From an uncultured Collinsella sp. (GTDB lineage Bacteria; Actinomycetota; Coriobacteriia; Coriobacteriales; Coriobacteriaceae): a stretch of DNA of 64,000 bases. Position 1 is the stretch's first letter, and every line of letters starts with the position of its first letter. Of the stretch, positions 17,174 to 24,800 are shown piece after piece. Under the pieces are notes generated by a model. That model did not search any database, was not told the origin of the DNA, and saw nothing but the letters and a program-made list of their open reading frames with translations. The stretch lies in NCBI GenBank assembly GCA_902495525.1, contig CABUXL010000005.1, forward strand, positions 1 to 64,000, given 5' to 3'. The translations under genes and the position numbers were made by a program.

Positions 17174-18731
17174 GCTCTACCACCTCATCACTAGCATCTA
17201 TTAGGTCCATATCGTGTGTAATTGCAATGACAATCTTGTGCTTTCGCATTTCCTTCATAGCTTTTATCAGAGCTTCTTTATGAGCAATATCGAGTGATGC
17301 TGTTGGCTCATCGAATAAATAGACGTCTGCCTTCTTTTCTAAGACCCGCCTAATTTCCAGTTGTTCCAGTTCCCCGGGAGACATTCCTCCGCACCTCTTC
17401 CTTTCGATAGAAGGAAAGTTTCTATCGCAAAGAATATCCTTTACTGATATCGGAGTTTGTTCAGCAAACGAAACTAGCTTCTGCCTAAGGAGCTCACAGT
17501 TGATTTCTTCTTGGGCCTTACCGTTGTAGGAAATAGTTCCAACGTAATCCGAATTGAAACAACCCATCAATAAGTACGCAAGGGTCGTTTTGCCCGAGCC
17601 ATTAATCCCTACAAGAGCATAGAGCTTTCCTTTTTCAAACTTGACATTCAAGTTGCTGTAGAGACACTTTCCATTTAATGTAAAGCCGAAATTATGCAGT
17701 TCGATGTAATCGATCTCCAAGAGCTCCTCTCCAGCAGCAGCCGAAGGCATTTTAGAGGCATTTAGACGGGATATCGATGAGAAGCAGTCTTGTGCGCTGC
17801 TACCTATACCGTAGATTGACCTCACGGCAGATAGCATTAAAGCCATGTAGCTCGAAACAGCAACAAGTTGGCCTACACTCATGCTTCCATGCATTACATA
17901 AAAAGCCGAAATCAAAAGAATGGTCACCTGGGACGCAGCCGCAGCAAAGGAATCAGTTGCCTGAAATTTCGAAATGACACTTTGATAGGCGACTCCGGCG
18001 TGCAGCAAAGACGAAAAATAGCTATCTATGGATTTCAATGCTCTTTCGAACAGCGCATTAACATACAAAAATCTCTGATGCGCAAGTAGGGACTCCACTT
18101 TTCCGAAATACAGGGACTGCTCTTCCTTAAAGGTCAGACCTGAAACAAAAAGCGGTTTTTTAAATGAAGCATATGCAATTGCATACAAGATGCAAAATGT
18201 CACGGAAACCCAAAAGAGCGCTGTGGAACATCCATAGAGAAAAAATAAACTGATACCTAGCTGGACAATCGCAAGGAGTACCGTCTGGAGCATCGACAAT
18301 CCGAAGGACGCCACAGTATTGGCATCTGAACAAATCTGTTGAGTTTTTTCAGCAGACTCCTGCTCAAAAAACAACTCAAAAGGCATCCGCACGAGCTCAT
18401 CGATTTTTTTTCGAGCAATCGAGAATGCAGCCACGGTCGTTATCCGCATTGAAAGAAGGGTGCTTAAATAGCTGACAACAATATCGATTAATGCCGCGAA
18501 ACCAATTAACGCACTGTCAATCTTAATAGCACCATAAGGAGCTTTTTTAGATATATTATCAACCAGAGCGCTCGTGAGCAGCGGGGATACAGAGGCCATC
18601 ATTCCAGATATTATTAAGCACAACGTAAAGGCTATAACCAGAAGCAATTGGGAAGAAAACCCAAGTCTGAAATATGGCAGATAGTCGAAGATCGCCGTTG
18701 AATCCGCATCACTTCTTATGTTTGAGATCAT
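17157..18731 (-). CDS. ABC exporter (fused permease-ATPase) of the RiPP operon
   Basis: A 524-residue type I ABC exporter half-transporter: six membrane helices in residues 25-320, then an ATPase domain with Walker A GINGSGKT (375-382), signature MSPGEL (450-455, in place of LSGGQ), Walker B VYLFDE (470-475) and the switch His at 506. No N-terminal C39 peptidase domain is present, so leader removal must be done by another protein. It overlaps the radical SAM gene by 23 bases and the CPBP-like gene by 17, so the three are translated as a unit. Likely cargo: the mature cysteine-rich peptides encoded upstream. Confidence 0.88.
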   Translation of the reverse strand: MISNIRSDADSTAIFDYLPYFRLGFSSQLLLVIAFTLCLIISGMMASVSPLLTSALVDNISKKAPYGAIKIDSALIGFAALIDIVVSYLSTLLSMRITTVAAFSIARKKIDELVRMPFELFFEQESAEKTQQICSDANTVASFGLSMLQTVLLAIVQLGISLFFLYGCSTALFWVSVTFCILYAIAYASFKKPLFVSGLTFKEEQSLYFGKVESLLAHQRFLYVNALFERALKSIDSYFSSLLHAGVAYQSVISKFQATDSFAAAASQVTILLISAFYVMHGSMSVGQLVAVSSYMALMLSAVRSIYGIGSSAQDCFSSISRLNASKMPSAAAGEELLEIDYIELHNFGFTLNGKCLYSNLNVKFEKGKLYALVGINGSGKTTLAYLLMGCFNSDYVGTISYNGKAQEEINCELLRQKLVSFAEQTPISVKDILCDRNFPSIERKRCGGMSPGELEQLEIRRVLEKKADVYLFDEPTASLDIAHKEALIKAMKEMRKHKIVIAITHDMDLIDASDEVVELGKSD

Positions 18732-19968
18732 AGGCCGCCCTCATTACTTTTATACAGTTCTTTCTTGCGGATACACAGCTTGTCTTATTTTCATACAGCC
18801 TGGTGAAGGGACAGCCACCCATGCACATAGGAAGAAGTGAGCAGTTAAGGCATTCTGAATCTGAACAAAAGTCGTAAGCATTCCATATGGAAACTTCGGA
18901 TGCGCTACTCGTTTCATTTTCAAAGATGCTCCCATAGCTTCTGTCGGAATATCCTATTTCATTCCAGCATTTATATAAGGAACCGTCTGGGCCAATAACT
19001 TCTGAATATTTATTGACGGCTCCGCATATGGTCGGATTAAAGCCTGGAAGAAATGGATCCATGTACCCTGTCATTTTGTAGCGAGACAGACAGGATGCTT
19101 CAATCGAAGCAAATTCATCCTCTGAATAGCATGGAGAGTTAGCGCACGTCCCATTTATATCATCTACTGCCGCTAAATATAGTTTTACTTTATTACGAAG
19201 ACCTTTACGATCAAGCGAATCAACCAAACGATCAATCTGATCACCGTTCGACGGATCAACATTGACTCTTAAGATGACATCAAAGTACGCACTAGCCCTT
19301 TTTACGTTATCAATAATACGGTTGAACGTATCGCCGCCAGAAGGAAGACATCTTCTTCGATTGTGTATCTCAGGCGGACCATCGACAGTTACCTGAACGT
19401 GCGTAACCCCATTTTTCGCAAGCAACTCCGCCGTTTTCCCATCTAAGAAATAGCCATTGGTCACCATGCTGGCGTTAAATAAGATTTCATCACTTCGGAT
19501 TCCGCGCGTAATCTTCTCCACCGTCTCAATCGCCAATAAAGGCTCGCCGCCATACCAGGCAATCTGCAAACTTTCCGCCTGATTGTCTATAACCATGCCA
19601 TTGATATGCTTTATTACCTGATCGACGCATCGGTCGCTCATTGAGCCGTAACGCTTGCCATTCTCATAACAATACGGACATCTGAAGTTACAATTCAATG
19701 TCGGGGCTATCGTAAATGAAAGTGATTTTGATTGCATGCGACAGGCCAACGATATCTCTTTTAAATGTTCGATCTCGTCAAGTCCGTCGGGAACCAACAA
19801 CCCCGCGTCCGTCAAATTATCGACAATTTCCGAAGGGCAATTAGCTCCATTCTCAAAAAGCCCCTTCTCGTATTCTGCATCCAACGCAACGATTGCACCA
19901 GAGTACGAGTTATATGCCAGCGTAGGTTGATTCCCTTTATCGATTACATTAAAGCGAGACTGTTTCAT
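18709..19968 (-). CDS. Radical SAM/SPASM peptide maturase
   Basis: A 419-residue radical SAM enzyme. Residues 1-80 form a small domain that may bind a leader peptide (RRE-like, inferred). The SAM cluster motif is CNFRCPYC (C93, C97, C100), followed by the 'WYGGEPLL' segment at 138-145. The C-terminal SPASM domain has the full set of ligands for two auxiliary clusters: C315, C334, then C373-x2-C376-x5-C382-x3-C386 and C398/C405. Enzymes of this design make thioether or C-C crosslinks in ribosomal peptides. It follows the two short cysteine-rich genes by 38 bases with an ACGGAG ribosome site, so these are its probable substrates. Confidence 0.92.
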   Translation of the reverse strand: MKQSRFNVIDKGNQPTLAYNSYSGAIVALDAEYEKGLFENGANCPSEIVDNLTDAGLLVPDGLDEIEHLKEISLACRMQSKSLSFTIAPTLNCNFRCPYCYENGKRYGSMSDRCVDQVIKHINGMVIDNQAESLQIAWYGGEPLLAIETVEKITRGIRSDEILFNASMVTNGYFLDGKTAELLAKNGVTHVQVTVDGPPEIHNRRRCLPSGGDTFNRIIDNVKRASAYFDVILRVNVDPSNGDQIDRLVDSLDRKGLRNKVKLYLAAVDDINGTCANSPCYSEDEFASIEASCLSRYKMTGYMDPFLPGFNPTICGAVNKYSEVIGPDGSLYKCWNEIGYSDRSYGSIFENETSSASEVSIWNAYDFCSDSECLNCSLLPMCMGGCPFTRLYENKTSCVSARKNCIKVMRAAYDLKHKK

Positions 19969-20006
19969 TTCTACTCCGTTGCATATTTCAATATTTCAAC
20001 CTGCCA

Positions 20007-20171
20007 TTAGGAGTAATTCCAGCCACAAAATTTGGTAATGCAGATCCTCAGGCCACACGGTCCTCCCCCTGAATAACTCCAACAAATATGTGCTGCACAG
20101 GACACACACGTAGAAATATCTCGAGACGAAGCAGGCATCTGAGTATTCACTGGCTTTTGAATATATTCCAT
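20007..20171 (-). CDS. Cysteine-rich RiPP precursor peptide 2
   Basis: A 54-residue peptide starting MEYIQKPVNT with Cys at positions 22, 25, 30, 39, 44 and 49. A GGAG site lies 5 bases before the ATG, and the start is 9 bases after the stop of precursor 1. Leader: residues 1-20 without Cys. Core: all six Cys in the last 33 residues, with CWSYSGGGPC and ending FCGWNYS. Compared with precursor 1 it shares M-[DE]-[WY]-I-Q at the start, C-x-x-Y-[ST]-G-G-x-C in the middle (one residue longer here) and CG-x-x-x-S at the end. A 118-residue open frame (19996-20352) on the same strand is a shadow in another phase. Confidence 0.85.
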   Translation of the reverse strand: MEYIQKPVNTQMPASSRDISTCVSCAAHICWSYSGGGPCGLRICITKFCGWNYS

Positions 20172-20179
20172 CGGAGCTC

Positions 20180-20350
20180 CTAGCTAACGTGTATACCGCA
20201 ATGTTGAAATGCGCGGCAATTCCCGCCCGTGTACACAGCACACATCCCCCAGGGATTACAGCGCCCTTGACATTTTGCGCCCTGACAAGGACACCAACTT
20301 GATAGCAAAGCAATATCGTTAGGTGTTTGAGTTGGCTGTATCCAATCCAC
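20180..20350 (-). CDS. Cysteine-rich RiPP precursor peptide 1
   Basis: A 56-residue peptide with a GTG start and an AAGGAG site 5-6 bases upstream. It begins MDWIQPTQTP; Cys lie at 20, 22, 27, 31, 37, 45 and 51, all in the C-terminal 37 residues, together with four Gly-rich turns and two Trp. It contains CAVYTGGNC and ends HCGIHVS, which align with CWSYSGGGPC and FCGWNYS of precursor 2. It is the first gene of the operon. The seven Cys, absence of any hydrophobic signal peptide, and position before a SPASM maturase and exporter make it a RiPP precursor rather than a secreted protein. The class is not known to me. Confidence 0.85.
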   Translation of the reverse strand: MDWIQPTQTPNDIALLSSWCPCQGAKCQGRCNPWGMCAVYTGGNCRAFQHCGIHVS

Positions 20351-20377
20351 AATGGCTCCTTTCTCGTTCTAGGCCTA

Positions 20378-20422
20378 GTTATACTTTGGTCAAAAAGTCA
20401 AAAGCTGTTTGATAACTTTTTG
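20378..20422 (-). promoter_or_regulatory. RiPP operon promoter and candidate LysR operator
   Basis: A minus-strand TATAAC (-10 like) lies at 20378-20383, 28 bases before the GTG of precursor 1; no good -35 element is present at the right distance, as expected for activator-dependent promoters. Just upstream is a perfect interrupted palindrome, CAAAAAGT at 20391-20398 and ACTTTTTG at 20415-20422, with a 16-base spacer. It lies between the operon and the divergent LysR gene and is the natural candidate for the LysR binding site. Confidence 0.5.
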
Positions 20423-20508
20423 TACTAGATGAAACAATTTGTTTGCCTTGTTTAACATTATTTAATTTACACTTAGACAGATTAGAAATTCAACCGAAGG
20501 AAATTCTG

Positions 20509-21465
20509 GTGAATGTCGTTCAGCTGCAGTATTTCATAAAGGTATTTGATTATCAGAATTACTCGGATGCAGCAACTATATTAAGCGTTTCGCCGCAAGC
20601 TGTTTCAAAAGGCATTCGAGCATTGGAATCTGAACTTGGTCTGAAGCTGTTCGAAAAAAGAGGCAGTATTCTACATCTAACAAACTATGGAGAGGAAATC
20701 CTTCCTATAGCATTAGATGTACTAGCTTCAATTGAGGGAATTCAAGCGTATGCGCAAATCACGCGTGAAAAGATAAAAATAACCCAGACACGTTTGACAC
20801 GCGTTGCAGTCGGACTAGCACCAATACTCGCAAGCTGGTTCAACCAGCCCACACTGAACAGGCTTTCGAAAAAGTATAAGGGCGGTAAGTTTGCTGTTTC
20901 CAGATATGACGACGGCGGAACGTGTTTATCCCTTCTACTTGACAGACAAATCGACATTGCAATTGTCGCTGGACAAGTAGACACCAATCTTTTTGAATCA
21001 CATTTTTTATTGAATGCCGAAGTCAACCTCTTAGTTGAAAGCAGTCACCCATTAGCTAGTCACGCAACGGCGAATCTAAACGCGGTGGCTCGATATCCAA
21101 TTGCAAACACCTGTGACATTCGATATTGTCGAAAGAGAATAAACTCAGTATTTAACCATCTGGGCCTTTCCCCTTCCTACGAGGATATTAACTTAGCAGA
21201 CCAGCAAAATTTGTCCGATTTTCTGATTCATAAGCATGGGATTATTCTGACCATAGCCTCACAAGCGTCTCAATTCAGGATAGGCTATCCAGCAAAAATC
21301 GTTTGCCTAGGCGAACAAGACAGAATATCAATCCCTTTTTACTGCGTTTCAAATTCAAACGATACCCAAGCGCAGACTCATCACGCGATAAGCTGCATTC
21401 AACTTGAGGCACGCCAGCTCTCTCGATGTTTAAAAAGCGCTGAAAGAGGAGACCTTTCCAGCTGA
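20509..21465 (+). CDS. LysR family transcription regulator of the RiPP operon
   Basis: A 318-residue LysR-type regulator with an N-terminal winged helix-turn-helix (about residues 1-60: 'YSDAATILSVSPQAVSKGIRAL' type, in part) and a substrate-binding domain of the periplasmic-binding fold. The GTG at 20509 with a GAAGGAAA site gives the normal LysR start; the frame is open 22 codons more. It is divergent from the RiPP operon with a 158-base shared control region, the usual layout for a LysR activator and its target. AT-rich like the operon. The inducer is unknown. Confidence 0.88.
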   Translation: MNVVQLQYFIKVFDYQNYSDAATILSVSPQAVSKGIRALESELGLKLFEKRGSILHLTNYGEEILPIALDVLASIEGIQAYAQITREKIKITQTRLTRVAVGLAPILASWFNQPTLNRLSKKYKGGKFAVSRYDDGGTCLSLLLDRQIDIAIVAGQVDTNLFESHFLLNAEVNLLVESSHPLASHATANLNAVARYPIANTCDIRYCRKRINSVFNHLGLSPSYEDINLADQQNLSDFLIHKHGIILTIASQASQFRIGYPAKIVCLGEQDRISIPFYCVSNSNDTQAQTHHAISCIQLEARQLSRCLKSAERGDLSS

Positions 21466-21811
21466 ATATGACGGGCATGCTAATTCCATGCAAAACAGCA
21501 ACGTATTCCGCCAGAACAGAAGCGTGGATCAGCCCATGGTTTTGAAGTATTCCGAGAGAAAACAACGAGGGCCTGACAGACTCTTGCCAAATCAGTGACC
21601 CACTCACCACCCGCAAGCCTGTGCCCCACTTCCGAAATAAATGGCTCAGCCCCACCTTCTCAGCGGGTTGAGCCGAGCACTGACCGCACCATTCATTGTC
21701 AGCACCGCCCCAGACCAAGCCAAAGAAAGATGGCGCGGCGACAGCCAGATGGCCGCCACCGCGCCTCACACGTTATTTCGGCAAGCCGCTGTTAGCGTCG
21801 GAATAATTTAG
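21466..21811. other. Gene-free right edge of the island
   Basis: About 345 bases without a supportable gene. GC content rises again within it. It contains a fragment like the 16086 palindrome arm (near 21615) and, at 21732-21765, a hairpin followed on the minus strand by a T-rich run, which is the probable terminator of the activase gene. Confidence 0.55.
21732..21765 (-). terminator. Probable terminator of the activase gene
   Basis: Stem GGCGCGG / CCGCGCC with an inner GC-rich pairing, followed on the minus strand by ATCTTTCTTT; 47 bases after the activase stop codon. Confidence 0.65.
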
Positions 21812-24800
21812 CTACTTCACACCGCGTCCCAGGCGCTCAGCGACCGACGCCACAGCACTCTCATCGACCGAGCCGCAGCTCACGCAGCCATCATGGGCAC
21901 GCATCTGGCCGGTGACCTCGTCCATCGTGAGCGGCGCCACCTTCTCGAGCTTAAAGCCCTTGCCGGCGCGCATGTTCTCCTTGGCCACGCTAATCATGAG
22001 CTTAATACGGTTGAGCTGGTTGACCTCGGACGCGCCGGGGTCGTAGTCCACCGCGACGATGTTGCTCTCGGGGTGCTGGCGGCGCAGCTCCTTAATCACG
22101 GCCTTGCCCACCACGTGGTTGGGCAGGCACGCGAAAGGCTGCGTGCAGATGATGTTGGGCGCACCGTGATCGATCAGGTCGAGCATCTCGGCCGTGAGCA
22201 GCCAGCCCTCGCCCATGTTGTTGCACACCGAAAGCACCGTGCGGGCCTTGTCGGCCATGGTGCCGATGCGCTCGGGTGCCTCGAAGCGGCGGGACTTTTC
22301 GAGCATCTCCTCCACCGGTGTGCGCATCCAGTCCACGAGCTTAATGAGCGCCTGCATACCAGCGCGCGTGGTAGCAGAGCTTCCCAGCTCGTCCTTCTGT
22401 AGCTCGGCGTTACTCATGGAGTACAGGAAGAAGTCGAGCAGGCCCGGCACCACAGCCTCGCAGCCCTCGCGCTCAATGACATCGACCACGTGGTTGTTGG
22501 CCGTGGGATGGAACTTGACCAGGATCTCGCCAACCACGCCCACGCGCGGCTTGGTGCCCTCGCCCACGAGCGGCATGGTGTCGAACGCGCGGATGGCCTC
22601 GCGGCACAGCTTGGTGTAGTTGTGGCGGTTGAACTTAGGCGCCAGCTTGCGGGCACGCGCCATGTACTCCTCGTAGAGCGCGTTGGCGGCACCGGGCGTG
22701 GCCTCGTACGGACGGCAGCGGTAGAGCATCTGCATCATCACGTCGCCAAAGAGCACCGCGTAGACCGCCTGCTTGAGCAGCGCCGGCGTAATCTTAAAGC
22801 CAGGGTTGTCCTCGCCGAGCGCCACGGCCGAAAGCGAGATCACCGGGATCTCGGGGTGACCGCTCTCGCGCAGGGCCTTGCGGATGAGTGCGATGTAGTT
22901 GGTGGCACGGCAGCCGCCGCCGGTCTGGCTGATAACCACAGCGGTCTTGGACAGGTCGTACCGACCGCTCTCGATGGCCTCCATAATCTGGCCCGTCACC
23001 AGGATCGACGGGTAGCAAATGTCATTGTTCACATAGCGCAGACCGGCCTCGACGGCGTCGTGATCGGTCGAGGGCAGCAGCTCCAAGTTGTAGCCAGCAC
23101 CACGGAACACCTCTTTGACCAGGTCAAAGTGGATCGGCGCCATCTGCGGGCACAGGATGGTGTAGCCCTCCTCGCGCATCTGCTCGGTAAAGGGCACCTT
23201 GGGCCACGCGGTCGATGCGCTCTCACGCTGAGCCTCAAACGTGTACTTGCGGCTCGCGAACGCGGGGGCGTCCGTGGAGGGCGCCACCGGCGCGGCATCG
23301 CCCTGCTCGTAGGCCTCGCCCGCGGCCGTGGCCTCGGCCAAGCGCTCGGCCTCCTGGTCCTTGAGCGCTGCCATGAGCGAGCGGATACGGATACGCGCGG
23401 CGCCCAGGTTGGACACCTCGTCAATCTTGAGCACGGTGTAGATCTTGCCGCTGGCTTCCAGAATCTCCTGCACCTGATCGGTGGTCAGGGCGTCCAAGCC
23501 GCAGCCGAAAGAGTTGAGCTGGATCAGGTCCAGGTCGTTGCGCATCGTCACAAAACGGGCGACGGCGTACAGGCGGCTGTGGTACATCCACTGGTCAACA
23601 ACGCGAATCGGACGCTCGGGCTTTACCAGATGCGCGAGCGAATCCTCGGTAAAGACTGCAAAGCCAAAGCTCGAGATAAGCTCGGGCAGGGCATGGTTGA
23701 TCTCGGGGTCGTTGTGGTAGGGACGGCCGGCGAGCACGATGCCGTGACCGCCATGGTCCTCGACCCACTTAAGAGCCTCCTCGCCCATGGTCTGGATGTC
23801 CTCGTGGAAGCGCGCATCGGCCTCAAAGGCAGCGTTGACGGCGGCATCGACCTCGGAGCGCGTGATCTTGGGTCCACGCACGCGACCGCGACCGGCTTGT
23901 GCATCGGCCACGCGGTCGACGGCGAGCACCTGGTACAGACGGCGCTTGAGCTCGGTCTTGTCGTGATAGGGCACAAACGGGTACAGGAACTCGATATTCT
24001 GCTCGCGGATCTCGTCGATGTTGAGCGCCAGCGCCGTGGGGTAGCTCATGACGATGGGGCAGTTGTAACAGTTGCCGGCGGTCGGATCCTCCTTGCGCTC
24101 CCAGCGCACGCACGGCATCCAAATGAAGTCGACATCGCGGTCGATGAGGTTCATCACGTGGCCGTGGCTCATCTTTGCCGGATAGCACACGCTTTCGGAC
24201 GGCATGGACTCGATGCCCGCCTGGTAGGTCTTCTTGCTCGACTGGTCGGACAGCTGCACGCTAAAACCCAGGCGCGTAAAGAACGCGTGCCAGAAGGGGT
24301 AGTTCTCGTACATGTTGAGTGCGCGCGGAATGCCGACGGTGCCGCGCGGGGCCTCGTCGGGACTCAGGACCTCGCGGTTAAAGAGCAGCTCGTTTTTCTT
24401 TTTGAAGAGGTTGGGGGCCTCGGTCTTCTGCTTTTTGTGGCCGGCGCCCTTCTCGCAGCGGTTGCCGGTAATGAAGCGCCTGCCGCCGCCAAAGTCGTTG
24501 ACGGTGAGCTGGCAGTTGTTGGAGCAGCGACCGCAGCGGACATGCTTTTGCGTCACGGTAAGGTGCGCGATGTCCTCGGCCGAAAGGATGGTCGAGGTGC
24601 CATCGGCGCCGGCGCGATCGCGGGCGAGCAGGGCCGCACCATAGGCGCCCATGCAGCCGGCGATGTCGGGACGCACGGCATGAACGCCGGTGAGCTGCTC
24701 AAACGCACGCAGCGTGGCGTCGGACATAAAGGTGCCGCCCTGGACGATCACTTGGCTGCCAATCTCCTTGGGGTCGCGCAGCTTAATGACCTTGAACAGG

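Noticed and set aside
19996..20352. 118-residue open frame (TTG start) before the radical SAM gene
   Set aside because: It overlaps both short Cys-rich genes in another phase, shares no conserved pattern, and would leave the two good ribosome sites unexplained.
16541..21811. Integrative element with att sites
   Set aside because: No integrase, relaxase or tRNA gene is present, and the flanking similarity is a decayed gene fragment, not a short exact att repeat. I call it an island of unknown mode of transfer.
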